The notes under the pieces were generated by a model. The model did not search any database. It saw only the letters and a program-made list of their open reading frames with translations, and was not told the DNA's origin. The translations under genes and the position numbers were made by a program. Source: DATLGB01 sp037724045 (GTDB taxonomy: Bacteria > Actinomycetota > Thermoleophilia > Solirubrobacterales > Solirubrobacteraceae). Taken from it: 64,000 nt of DNA. Of the stretch, positions 44,730 to 53,220 are shown in pieces. Location of the stretch: positions 55,600 to 119,599 of the forward strand of contig JBBJOW010000002.1 of assembly GCA_037724045.1 (NCBI GenBank), written 5' to 3'. The first letter of the stretch is position 1, and every line of letters starts with the position of its first letter.

Positions 44730-45874
44730 CCGACGTCGAGGAGCTCGTCGAGACACTGCTGTTCGAGGGTTACGCTCTCTACCCCTACACGCCGGGGGCG
44801 GCGAAGAACTCGACCCCGACACCGTTCGGCATCGTCTACCCGCCGGTCTACGCCGCGCCGACGCCTACGACGTTCGACACCATCAAGATGCCGTGCATCG
44901 TGGAGTCGGGCGCCGGCGCGACGCTCGAGCTCAGCGTGCGGTTCCTGCAGGCCAGCGGCGTCCGCCACGAGGCCGTCGCGCAGCGCATCGACCTGCCGGC
45001 GACGTCGCTCGAGCAGCTCGAGGGCGCGGCGGTGACCGAGGAGTTCGACTTCGAGGAACTGACGGGGCGCGTCTCGATGAGCGCCCAGGCGCTGCACGCC
45101 GGCCTCGTCCGCGTCACCGCGACCGTCGAGAACACGACCGTGGTCGAAGAGGGCCTCACGCGGTCGGAGTCGCTCACGCACTCGCTGCTGTCCACGCATC
45201 TCGTCGCACGCCTCACCTCCGGCCGTTTCGCCTCGCCGAGCGCTCCGAGCGAGGACACCGCCACCGCGGTCATGACGTGCTTCGCGGTCAACACCTTCCC
45301 GGTGCTCGCCGCCGACGACGACACCATCATGCTCGGCGCCGCGATCATCCTGCCCGATCACCCCCAGATCGCGCCCGAGTCCAAGGGCAACCTGTTCGAC
45401 TCCACCGAGATCGAGGAGGCGCTGCGGCTCCATCTGCTGGCGCTGTCCGATGGCGAGCGCGAGGAGCTCAAGGAGCACGACCCCGCGCTGCGCGAGATGC
45501 TCGAGCGTGCGATCGCCTCGGCCCCCAAGGACCTCATCGGGCTGCACGGGCGGGTGACGGTGAGCGAGCCGGGCACGGTTATCAAGGCCAAGGACGCCTA
45601 CGGAGACGACATCAAGGGCGAGGAGCAGGCGCGCCTGGACGGCGGGGCGATCGTGCGTCGCGGCGACCGCGTCAGCCTGCGCCCAGAGGCGGGCCGCCAC
45701 GCGCAGGACCACCTGCTCACCGGCAGGACGGCGACGATCGAGCGCATCTACGTCGACTACGACGGACTCGTGCACCTGTGCGTGACGATCGACGACGACC
45801 CCGGGCAGGACCTGATGCGCGACATCGGTCGCTACCTGTACTTCAAAGTCGACGAGGTGGAGGCACTCGCATGA
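44726..45874 (+). CDS. Hydrogenase-operon protein of unknown function
   Basis: A 382-residue soluble protein of the kind found after DUF6084 in group 1h operons. MTDVEELVETLLFEGYALYPYTPGA starts it; a beta-rich middle (FDFEELTGRVSMSAQALHAG, VRVTATVENTT) and a C-terminal beta-barrel-like end (RRGDRVSLRPEAGRHAQD, RTATIERIYVDYDGLVHLCV) follow. No catalytic motif is seen. Coupled by ATGA to the previous gene. Likely an assembly factor. Confidence 0.72.
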   Translation: MTDVEELVETLLFEGYALYPYTPGAAKNSTPTPFGIVYPPVYAAPTPTTFDTIKMPCIVESGAGATLELSVRFLQASGVRHEAVAQRIDLPATSLEQLEGAAVTEEFDFEELTGRVSMSAQALHAGLVRVTATVENTTVVEEGLTRSESLTHSLLSTHLVARLTSGRFASPSAPSEDTATAVMTCFAVNTFPVLAADDDTIMLGAAIILPDHPQIAPESKGNLFDSTEIEEALRLHLLALSDGEREELKEHDPALREMLERAIASAPKDLIGLHGRVTVSEPGTVIKAKDAYGDDIKGEEQARLDGGAIVRRGDRVSLRPEAGRHAQDHLLTGRTATIERIYVDYDGLVHLCVTIDDDPGQDLMRDIGRYLYFKVDEVEALA

Positions 45875-45917
45875 TTACGCAGTATCAGGAAAGCACCGCC
45901 CGCAGGGCGGTCGCACC

Positions 45918-46448
45918 GTGAGCCTGGACGGTCCCGACGATCCGCGGGTCAAGCAGGTCCTGGTTGCCGGGGTCGGCAACGCCTGGCTGCAGGACGACGC
46001 CTTTGGCAGCGAGGTGGCCCGCCGCCTGGAGCAGGGCGAGCTCCCCGACGGCGTGACGGTGATGGACTTCGGCACCAGCGGGCTCGACCTGGCCTACGAG
46101 CTCATCCGCGGCTACAGCGGCCTGGTGCTCATCGACGCCACCCGCCAGGGCGGCGAGCCGGGCACCCTGTACGTGATGGAGCCCGATCGCTCGGACTTCG
46201 AGGGAGAGCTCAAGGACGGCGAGAGCGTCGACCCGCACGACATGAACCCCCAGACGGTCCTGCGCTTCGTGTCCGTGCTCGGCGGCTGGCCGGGCAAGGT
46301 CGTGATCATCGGGTGTGAGCCCGGTGAAGTCGACGAGCCTGGGTTCGGGCTCACGCCGAAGGTCGACGCCGCCATCACCACGGCCGCGCAGCTCGTGCTC
46401 GACACCGCCGCCGAGCTGCAGACCGCCGAGGCATACCAGAGCAGCTGA
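45918..46448 (+). CDS. Hydrogenase maturation protease (HybD/HycI family)
   Basis: A 176-residue protease from a GTG start. AGVGNAWLQDDAFGSEVA holds the first metal-ligand position (Asp in place of the usual Glu), LIDATRQGGEPG the second Asp, and VDPHDMNPQTVLR the His. It cuts the C-terminal peptide from HhyL after Ni insertion. It is adjacent to hypA and hypB, the Ni-delivery genes. Confidence 0.9.
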   Translation: MSLDGPDDPRVKQVLVAGVGNAWLQDDAFGSEVARRLEQGELPDGVTVMDFGTSGLDLAYELIRGYSGLVLIDATRQGGEPGTLYVMEPDRSDFEGELKDGESVDPHDMNPQTVLRFVSVLGGWPGKVVIIGCEPGEVDEPGFGLTPKVDAAITTAAQLVLDTAAELQTAEAYQSS

Positions 46449-46798
46449 TGCACGAGCTCTCGATCTCCGGCGCGATCGTGGATACCGCCATCAAGCACGC
46501 CGACGGGCGGAAGGTCTCCGTGGTCAGCGTCCGCATCGGCCATCTGCGCCAGGCGATCCCGAAGTCGCTGCACTTCTACTGGGAGATCGTCACCCGCGAG
46601 ACCCTTGCCGAGGGCGCGCGCCTGGAGCTCGAGATCGTGCCGGGGAGGTTGCGCTGCAAAGCGTGCGACCATGACTGGAGCGTGGACGCACCGGCCTTCC
46701 GGTGCCCGCAGTGCGCGAGCGGTGACGTCGCCGTGGAGTCGGGCGACGAGCTTGAAGTCGAATCGATCGAAGTGGAGGACGCGGCATGCATCGTGTGA
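46448..46798 (+). CDS. hypA: Hydrogenase nickel incorporation protein HypA
   Basis: A 116-residue Ni chaperone. MHELSISGAIVD gives the N-terminal Met-His Ni site. The zinc domain has CKACDHDW and CPQCASGD. It overlaps the protease gene by one base and hypB by 13 bases. Confidence 0.95.
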   Translation: MHELSISGAIVDTAIKHADGRKVSVVSVRIGHLRQAIPKSLHFYWEIVTRETLAEGARLELEIVPGRLRCKACDHDWSVDAPAFRCPQCASGDVAVESGDELEVESIEVEDAACIV

Positions 46799-47475
46799 AG
46801 GTCCGGGTCGTCGAGGATGCCCTGGACGCCAACAACACCATCGCCCGCGCCAACCGGATGGAATTTGACCGTCACGCGGTGACGGTGGTCAACCTGATGA
46901 GCGCGCCCGGGTCGGGCAAGACGACGCTGCTCGAGCGCACGCTCGGCCACTGGGACGACGGGCCGCGCATCGGCGTGCTCGAGGGTGACGTCGCCGGCAG
47001 CCTCGACGCCGACCGCCTCGCCCACCACCACATCCCGGTCGTCCAGCTCAACACCGACAACGGGTTCGGCGGCGAGTGCCACCTCGACGCGAACATGGTC
47101 GCCTCGGCGATGGACGCGCTGCCACTCGACGACATCGACATCCTGATCGTGGAGAACGTGGGGAACCTGGTCTGCCCCGCCGAGTTCCGCATCGGCGAGG
47201 ACGCGCGGATCATGGTGGCATCGGTCGCCGAGGGCGACGACAAGCCGCTCAAGTACCCGCTCATGTTCCGCGCCTGTGAGCTGGTCGTCATCAACAAGAT
47301 CGACCTGCTCGAGTACGTCGACTTCGAGATGGACCAGTTCCTGCACCACATCGACGCGGTCCACCCCGGGGTCGCGTCCCTGCAGGTGAGCGCGCGGACC
47401 GGCGAGGGGGTCGACGGGCTGCGGACGTGGCTGACCGAGCTGCCCGCCCGCGTCAACGCCAGCGCGGTCGCCTAG
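46786..47475 (+). CDS. hypB: Hydrogenase nickel incorporation GTPase HypB
   Basis: A 229-residue SIMIBI GTPase. The P-loop is LMSAPGSGKTTLLE; VVQLNTDNGFGGECHLDA and ENVGNLVCPAEF are the metal-switch regions; VVINKIDLLEYV is the guanine motif. The N-terminal His-rich Ni store of some HypB proteins is absent. It receives Ni from HypA. Confidence 0.95.
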   Translation: MHRVKVRVVEDALDANNTIARANRMEFDRHAVTVVNLMSAPGSGKTTLLERTLGHWDDGPRIGVLEGDVAGSLDADRLAHHHIPVVQLNTDNGFGGECHLDANMVASAMDALPLDDIDILIVENVGNLVCPAEFRIGEDARIMVASVAEGDDKPLKYPLMFRACELVVINKIDLLEYVDFEMDQFLHHIDAVHPGVASLQVSARTGEGVDGLRTWLTELPARVNASAVA

Positions 47476-47480
47476 TGGAC

Positions 47481-47820
47481 CTAGCGGGCGAACCCGCCGG
47501 GGCCGCCGCGCAACAGGCGACGGGCGCGGTCGGTGCCAGCGGTGCCCGTCCACGGGTGCGGGCCCAGGGCCCATGCCTGGGGGCACATCGTCCCGTACAG
47601 CTCGCACAGCTGGGCCTTGAGCTCTCCCCCGATGCGAGCCGCACGCGTACCGGTTCGGGCCAAACAGACCGCGGCCGTGCCAGGTCAGCCAATGCCCGGG
47701 CTCGGCGTCGACGTACTCGGCGTGGCGGAGGTCGAGCATCTGCTCCTCCAGGCTCCACTGCGTGGGGGCGTCGGGATGTGCGCCACAGATCTCGCAACGG
47801 AAGACCGGCTTGACCGGCAT
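47481..47820 (-). pseudogene. Small zinc-ribbon-like protein gene with a one-base frameshift, antisense in the operon
   Basis: Starting at 47820 the minus strand reads MPVKPVFRCEICGAHPD, a WSLEEQMLDLRHAEYVDAE helix, WLTWHGRGLFGPN, RYACGSHR; the story continues in another frame as GELKAQLCELYGTMCPQAWA to GGPGGFAR at 47481. Removing one G from the G5 run at 47626-47630 would restore one 112-residue frame. CxxC, CGSH and CPQ suggest a metal-binding protein. It fills the whole gap between hypB and the SIS gene on the opposite strand. Either a recent mutation or a homopolymer error. Confidence 0.6.
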
Positions 47821-47852
47821 CGCGCGACGGTAGCGCGAACGATGGTGCGCTT

Positions 47853-48905
47853 ATGACGACTTTGACCGACATCCGGACGGCGGCGGCCGAGCGCTTCTTC
47901 GGCGCCGAGGCGGACAGGCTGGCGCGCCTGTGCCTGGCGATGGCCGAGCGCTTCGCGCGCGGCGGGCGCCTGCTGGCCACGGGGACGTCAGCGGCTGAGT
48001 GGTCGGACGCACGGCACGTCGCCGTCGAGTTCGTGCACCCGGTGATCGTCGGCAAGCGGGCGCTGCCCGCCCTTGCGCTTCCGCCCGACGAGGTCTCCGC
48101 ACACGTCAGGACCGACGACATGCTGATCGCCTTCGGCCCCGTGCCGGAGGTGTCCGCGGACTGCCTGCTCATCACCTTCGCTGCGCCGGACGACGACGTG
48201 TTCGTTGCGCAGGAGCTCGTCGAGACCGCATATCACGTGCTCTGGGAGCTGGTCCACGTGTTCTTCGACCACCTGCCGCGCGCCGGCGCCGGCACCGGCG
48301 CGTCGAGCTTTTTGTATCCCTTCTTGGGCGGCGGGACCGTGGACATGGAGCCGGTGGTCGCCGACGTGCGCGCGTCCGTGCTGGCCAAGGGCGCCGAGGC
48401 CGCGGCGCTGCGGGCGCAGACCCTGGCCCACAACGACGACGTGCTGACCGCCGCGGCGAGAGCGGTGCGCGGCTGCGGCACCATTCTCGCGCTCGGCAAC
48501 GGCGGCTCGGCGACGGACGCGATGGACGCGGTCGCCGACCTGCGGGTGGGCGGGACTGTTCGCGCGCTCGACCTCACCGCCGACGCGGCCATCCTCACCG
48601 CGATCGCCAACGACATCGGTACGGACGCGCTGTTCTCCCGCCAGGTGATCGCCTACGGGCAGCCCGGCGACGGCCTGCTCGCGTTCACCACCAGCGGCAA
48701 CTCCACCAACGTGATCGCCGCGCTCGCGGAGGCGCGCCGACGCGGCCTGGTCACCGTCGCGTTCGTCGGCTACGGCGGAGGATCGATCGCGGCTGACGCG
48801 CTCGCCGACCACGTCGTGGTGGTGCGCTCCGAGCACATCCCGCGTATCCAGGAGGCCCAGGGCAGCGCCTGGCACGTCCTGCGGGAGCGGATATGCCAGG
48901 GCTGA
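47853..48905 (+). CDS. SIS-domain protein (GmhA-like), tandem-domain, in the hydrogenase operon
   Basis: A 350-residue protein. The C-terminal half is a sedoheptulose-7-phosphate isomerase-type SIS domain: TILALGNGGSATDAMDAVAD, SRQVIAYGQPGDGLLAFTTS, GNSTNVIAALAEARRRG. The N-terminal half (ERFFGAEADRLARLCLAMAE..DCLLITFAAPDDDVF) resembles a worn second SIS domain. GmhA-like genes recur in actinobacterial hydrogenase operons, yet no heptose pathway is near. The substrate is unknown. Confidence 0.8.
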   Translation: MTTLTDIRTAAAERFFGAEADRLARLCLAMAERFARGGRLLATGTSAAEWSDARHVAVEFVHPVIVGKRALPALALPPDEVSAHVRTDDMLIAFGPVPEVSADCLLITFAAPDDDVFVAQELVETAYHVLWELVHVFFDHLPRAGAGTGASSFLYPFLGGGTVDMEPVVADVRASVLAKGAEAAALRAQTLAHNDDVLTAAARAVRGCGTILALGNGGSATDAMDAVADLRVGGTVRALDLTADAAILTAIANDIGTDALFSRQVIAYGQPGDGLLAFTTSGNSTNVIAALAEARRRGLVTVAFVGYGGGSIAADALADHVVVVRSEHIPRIQEAQGSAWHVLRERICQG

Positions 48906-49291
48906 GACAGGGCTTCGCGCGCGGCACGGTCGGGGCGATGGCCATGAGCGGTATCCGCGTGGTGAGCATGGAGACCGGTCTGCTCGAGCGCCCACCTCCG
49001 CAGCAGATCTTCCGCGAGAAGGTTCCTGCTGAGCAGGCGCGTGTCGTCGAGGAGCTCGCCCACTGGTTCTACGGCGGGGTCGGCGGGGTGATGTTCGCGC
49101 TGCTGCCCAAGTTCCTGAAGCGCGCTCCCGCCGCGGGGCCCGCCTACGGCGTGGCACTGTGGCTCGGATACGAGCTCGTCCTCGCGCCGGCGCTCGACCT
49201 GTCGCACCACAAGCGCAACGGCATCGGGGGGCAGCTCGCGGTGCTCGCCGATCACGCGGTCTACGGAGCCCTCCTCTCCTCCGACCGGTGA
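48893..49291 (+). CDS. Small membrane protein between SIS gene and hypF
   Basis: A 132-residue protein, Gly/Ala-rich, with hydrophobic segments near 60-78 (FYGGVGGVMFALLPKF) and 80-100 (AYGVALWLGYELVLAPAL), and a short tail. It resembles DUF1440/YagU-type membrane proteins loosely. It overlaps the SIS gene by 13 bases and hypF by 4, so it is part of the operon. Confidence 0.68.
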   Translation: MPGLRQGFARGTVGAMAMSGIRVVSMETGLLERPPPQQIFREKVPAEQARVVEELAHWFYGGVGGVMFALLPKFLKRAPAAGPAYGVALWLGYELVLAPALDLSHHKRNGIGGQLAVLADHAVYGALLSSDR

Positions 49292-51462
49292 GCGTCCGCC
49301 GCGCGCTGCGCGTCGAGGGCACCGTCCAGGGCGTCGGCTTCCGCCCCTACGTGCACCGGCTCGCGGGCGAGCTGCGGCTGGCCGGCTTCGTCGGCAACGA
49401 CGAGCGCGGGGTGTTCGTCGAGGTCGAGGGCGAGCCGGGCGCCGTCGACGCATTCCTGGCCCGGCTGGCGCCCGAGGCGCCGCCGCTGGCACTCGTCGAG
49501 GACGTGCAGGCACGGGAGGTGCCCGCGACCGGCGCCGCCGGCTTCGCGATCGTCGCCAGCGAGCACCACGGGAGCGCCGCGGCGGCGGTGGCGCCCGACG
49601 CGGCGACGTGCGCGGACTGCCTCACCGAGCTGCGCGACCCGGCCGACCGCCGCTTCCGGTACCCCTTCATCAACTGCACCAACTGCGGTCCGCGCTTCAC
49701 GATCGTCCGTGATGTCCCCTACGACCGGCCGCGCACGACCATGGCGGGCTTCATCATGTGCGCCGCCTGCCAGGCCGAGTACGACGACCCGGCCGATCGC
49801 CGCTTCCACGCGCAGCCCAACGCCTGCCCCGACTGCGGGCCGCAGGTCTCGATGCCGGTCGAGACGGCCGTCGAGCAGCTCGCCGCCGGCGCGATTCTCG
49901 CGGTCAAGGGACTCGGCGGCTACCACCTCGCGTGCCGGGCCGACGACGAGACGGCGGTGGCGCGCCTGCGGGCGCGCAAGCACCGCGAGGATCGGCCGTT
50001 CGCGCTGATGGCGCCCGACCTCGCGACGGCGCGGGCACTGGCCGATCTCGACGAGGCGCTCCTGGAGTCGCCGGCGCGGCCGATCGTGCTCGGTCCGCGG
50101 CGCCGGGACGCGCCCGTCGCGCCGTCCGTGGCGCCCGGCGCGACCGAGCTGGGCGTCATGCTCCCCTACACGCCGCTGCACCACCTCCTGGTCGAGCACA
50201 CGCTCGTGATGACCAGCGGCAACGTGGCAGACGAGCCGATCGCCTTCCGCGACGACGACGCGCTCGAGCGGCTCGCCGGCATCGCCGACGCCTTCCTCGT
50301 CCACGACCGATCGATCCATACGCGGACGGACGACTCGGTCGTGCGCCCGACGGGGGTGTTGCGGCGGTCGCGCGGATACGTGCCCGCAAGCCTCCCCCTG
50401 CCCGCCGGTCCGCCCCTGCTCGCGTGCGGCGCGGAGCTCAAGAGCACGTTCTGCCTGGCCAAGGACGGCCGCGCCTGGGTGGGCCACCACATCGGCGACC
50501 TGCGCAACGCCGAGACGCTCGCGGCGTTCACCGAGGGGATCGCGCACTTCGAGCGCCTCTTCGACGTCGCGCCGGTCCTCGTCGCCCACGACCTGCACCC
50601 GGACTACCTGTCCACCACGTACGCGCTCGAACGCGAGGGGATCCAGCACGTCGGCGTGCAGCACCACCACGCCCACCTCGCGGCGGTGCTGGCCGAGCAC
50701 GGCGAGGACGGCCCGGCCGTCGGCGCGATCTACGACGGCGCCGGCTACGGCACCGACGGCACGATCTGGGGCGGCGAGATCCTCGTCGGCGACCTGCGCG
50801 GCTTCGAGCGCGCCGACCACCTCGCACCGGTGCGCCAGCCCGGCGGCGACCGCGCGGCGCGCGAGCCGTGGCGGATGGCGCGCGCCTGGCTGACCGCAGC
50901 CGGCCTCGATGCCCCCGCGCCGCCCGGCGTCGACGCCGTCGCCTGGGAGGCGACCGCGCACATGGCGCAGACTCACTTCAACGCGCCGGTCACGACCAGC
51001 GTCGGCCGCCTGTTCGACGCCGTGGCCGCGCTGTGCGGCGTCCGCACCCACTGCACCTATGAGGGCCAGGCCGCGATCGAGCTCGAAGCGCTCGCCGACC
51101 CCGACGAGCGCGGCGCCTACGCCTTCGACGACGGCCTCGACCCGCGGCCGGTCATCGCCGCCGCGCTGGCCGACCGCGCCCGCCCCGGCATCGTCTCCGC
51201 CAGGCTGCACCGAGGCCTCGCCGGGGCAACCGCGCACGCCTGCGCGGCCACCGGCGCCGACGTCGCCGTCCTCTCCGGCGGCGTCTTTCAGAACCGTCTG
51301 CTGCTCGCCCTGACCGAAGCGCGCCTGCGCGCCCTCGGCCTGCGCGTGCTGACCGCCCGCAGGCTGCCCCCCAATGACGGCGGCATCGCCTACGGGCAGG
51401 CCGCGGTCGCGACGGCAACGCACGTTCCTACTTGTCAGATCGTCCAAGAACCCGTACGGTAG
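49288..51462 (+). CDS. hypF: Carbamoyltransferase HypF
   Basis: A 724-residue enzyme from a GTG start that converts carbamoyl phosphate to the carbamoyl group passed to HypE. The acylphosphatase domain is at 1-90 (VEGTVQGVGFRPYVHRLA). Two zinc fingers follow (CADC..CTNC and CAAC..CPDC). A YrdC domain comes next (AVKGLGGYHLACRADDE, KHREDRPFALM). The Kae1-like domain has the HHHAHLAAVLAEH metal motif and VLSGGVFQNRLL. It ends the maturation part of the operon. Confidence 0.96.
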   Translation: MSVRRALRVEGTVQGVGFRPYVHRLAGELRLAGFVGNDERGVFVEVEGEPGAVDAFLARLAPEAPPLALVEDVQAREVPATGAAGFAIVASEHHGSAAAAVAPDAATCADCLTELRDPADRRFRYPFINCTNCGPRFTIVRDVPYDRPRTTMAGFIMCAACQAEYDDPADRRFHAQPNACPDCGPQVSMPVETAVEQLAAGAILAVKGLGGYHLACRADDETAVARLRARKHREDRPFALMAPDLATARALADLDEALLESPARPIVLGPRRRDAPVAPSVAPGATELGVMLPYTPLHHLLVEHTLVMTSGNVADEPIAFRDDDALERLAGIADAFLVHDRSIHTRTDDSVVRPTGVLRRSRGYVPASLPLPAGPPLLACGAELKSTFCLAKDGRAWVGHHIGDLRNAETLAAFTEGIAHFERLFDVAPVLVAHDLHPDYLSTTYALEREGIQHVGVQHHHAHLAAVLAEHGEDGPAVGAIYDGAGYGTDGTIWGGEILVGDLRGFERADHLAPVRQPGGDRAAREPWRMARAWLTAAGLDAPAPPGVDAVAWEATAHMAQTHFNAPVTTSVGRLFDAVAALCGVRTHCTYEGQAAIELEALADPDERGAYAFDDGLDPRPVIAAALADRARPGIVSARLHRGLAGATAHACAATGADVAVLSGGVFQNRLLLALTEARLRALGLRVLTARRLPPNDGGIAYGQAAVATATHVPTCQIVQEPVR

Positions 51463-51593
51463 AAAAAGAGGAGGGGTCCGGGAGGCCCAAAAAACGCTGC
51501 ACGGGGCGGTCCGATGACTGGCTGGATGAAACGGATTTCGAGGGCTGAGGTTTCGGCTTATCGGCTAATGGGCGAACAAGGGGGGTGCATCGC

Positions 51594-52427
51594 ATGTCGA
51601 CGCTGAGGATGCGACCACAACGGCCGCGCACGCGGGGCAGCGTGAGCGAGCCGCCCGGCAGCTCGCGCTCCCCTGGGGAGGATCGCAAGATGCTCGCGAC
51701 GAACCTCATCATCACCGTCGTCCTGCTGGTGGCGGTCGGCGCTGCCGCGATCCTGCTCGCGAAGACGGTCAGCGTGGCCAACCGCATCGACGCCAAGGCG
51801 ACGAGCATCGCGAATAGTGGTATCGGGATCAACATGTCGACCGACTCGATCGTGCAGCTCGACCGCACCAACAACCTGGCCGCCTCGATCCTGGAGTCCA
51901 CCGACCCTCTGGACAAGCAGCTCACGGGCATCGTCGGCCGCGCCGAGTCCATCAACGGCGTCGCCGGCAACATCGACGGCAAGGCGACCGGGATCAACTC
52001 CATCGCCGGCGCCATCAACGGCAGCGCCGGGGCAATCAACGACACGGCCAAGAGCATCAATTCGAGCGCCGGGGCGATCAACTCCACCGCCGGGGTAATC
52101 AACGGCAGAGCCGGGGAGATCAACGGCACCGCCGGCGACATCAGCTCGACGGCTCGCGCCATCGGCTCGACCGCCGGGGCGATCGGCGACTCCGCAGGCG
52201 GCATCAACTCGGGCGCCGGGTCGATCGTCGCCGTGGCGCAACTGATCGACCGCGACGCCGAGAACATCAACTCAAACCTCGACGATACGATCGGCCTCGC
52301 GAAGGCGGTCAAGGTCGATACCGGAAACATCCTCGGCCAGGCCGGCGGCGCCAACGACACGGCCGCCTGCATCGACAACAAACTCGACGGCGGCGGCGGC
52401 GACCCCGCCGACTGCAAGGGAACGTGA
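51594..52427 (+). CDS. Membrane-anchored heptad-repeat (coiled-coil stalk) protein A
   Basis: I recognise no family. The 277-residue protein has a basic cytoplasmic start, one TM at about 36-56 (TNLIITVVLLVAVGAAAIL) and then a long outer region. From about 120 to 215 it is a run of seven-residue units of form xINxxAG (SINGVAG, GINSIAG, AINGSAG, AINDTAK, and so on). Ile and Ala fall on a/d positions, as in a coiled coil. The end has one Cys pair (CIDNKLDGGG..DCKGT). AAGGGGGG lies 8 bases before this ATG; a second possible start is 51690 (MLATNLII) with GGGGAGG. It opens a four-gene coupled set after hypF. Confidence 0.7.
   Translation: MSTLRMRPQRPRTRGSVSEPPGSSRSPGEDRKMLATNLIITVVLLVAVGAAAILLAKTVSVANRIDAKATSIANSGIGINMSTDSIVQLDRTNNLAASILESTDPLDKQLTGIVGRAESINGVAGNIDGKATGINSIAGAINGSAGAINDTAKSINSSAGAINSTAGVINGRAGEINGTAGDISSTARAIGSTAGAIGDSAGGINSGAGSIVAVAQLIDRDAENINSNLDDTIGLAKAVKVDTGNILGQAGGANDTAACIDNKLDGGGGDPADCKGT
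51949..52224 (+). repeat. Degenerate 21-bp repeats coding for xINxxAG heptads
   Basis: About thirteen consecutive 21-base units, often of the form atcaacNNNNNcgccggg, encode the seven-residue repeats of stalk protein A. They vary too much at the DNA level to be a fresh expansion, so the repeat is kept by selection for the protein pattern. Confidence 0.75.
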
Positions 52428-52431
52428 GCCA

Positions 52432-53211
52432 ATGCCCCGCGTAAACTCAGACGTCCGCTGGATCTGGATCTTCGCGACGATCGGGATCCTGGTCGTCATC
52501 GTCGTCATCGGCTTCCTGACGGGAATCGTCGGCGCGCTGAACTCGATCGACAGGGGCCTTGCCGAGGCCGACAGTGCCGTGACCGACAGTGAGGGCAACG
52601 TGAAACCCCTGCCCGACCACATCCAGGCCATCAACGCGAACCTGACGCAGATCGACAAAGCGGTGGAGCCGTTGTCGGGGCAGGCGGACGCCATCCTCGG
52701 CGCGCTCACGTCGATCGACGGGACGCTCAACAGCATCGACGTCTCGCTCGGACGCACCTCGTTCTCGCTGGGCTCCACGTCTAACTCGCTCGTGGACACC
52801 TCCACGACCTTGCGCAGCGTCTCCGGCACGCTCGTCGTCATCAACGGATCGCTGGGGAGCACGTCGGGCGCGCTGGGGGACATCTCGAGCTCGCTCACGG
52901 GGACCTCGTCGTCGCTGCGCAACACGTCGACGTCGTTGCGCGGCACCTCCGGGGTACTCGTCAACGTGGGCGGAACCGTCGGCGACATCGACGACCAACT
53001 CCGGCTCACACAGAGCGTCGAAAGCCGCGGCACCCAGCTGATCCCGATCAACGTGGCTCGGGCCAACAAGGTGCTCCGTCCCGTGCAGGCCGACACCACC
53101 GCGATCGACGGCGGACTCGTATCGGTCAACAACCACCTGACGAGCATCTGTGAGTCCAACGTGCTCAAGGTGCCGATCCCTGGTTTCGTGACACCGCGAC
53201 CGGAGTGCTGA
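52432..53211 (+). CDS. Membrane-anchored heptad-repeat protein B
   Basis: A 259-residue protein starting 5 bases after protein A. The N-terminal TM is at about 10-34 (IWIFATIGILVVIVVIGFL). The outer part includes QAINANLTQIDKAVEPLSGQ, then seven-residue units of form xxLxxTS (FSLGSTS, NSLVDTS, SSLTGTS, SSLRNTS, TSLRGTS) from about 90 to 185. Ser/Thr rather than Asn/Gly face the surface. It ends VPIPGFVTPRPEC with two Cys in the last 30 residues. Same architecture as protein A, so presumably a diverged paralogue. Unknown function. Confidence 0.7.
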   Translation: MPRVNSDVRWIWIFATIGILVVIVVIGFLTGIVGALNSIDRGLAEADSAVTDSEGNVKPLPDHIQAINANLTQIDKAVEPLSGQADAILGALTSIDGTLNSIDVSLGRTSFSLGSTSNSLVDTSTTLRSVSGTLVVINGSLGSTSGALGDISSSLTGTSSSLRNTSTSLRGTSGVLVNVGGTVGDIDDQLRLTQSVESRGTQLIPINVARANKVLRPVQADTTAIDGGLVSVNNHLTSICESNVLKVPIPGFVTPRPEC

Positions 53212-53220
53212 GGCGGCGAG

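Noticed and set aside
51949..52224. Possible CRISPR or satellite array from the regular 21-base periodicity
   Set aside because: Units are contiguous without spacers and keep a protein heptad pattern; they are coding repeats.
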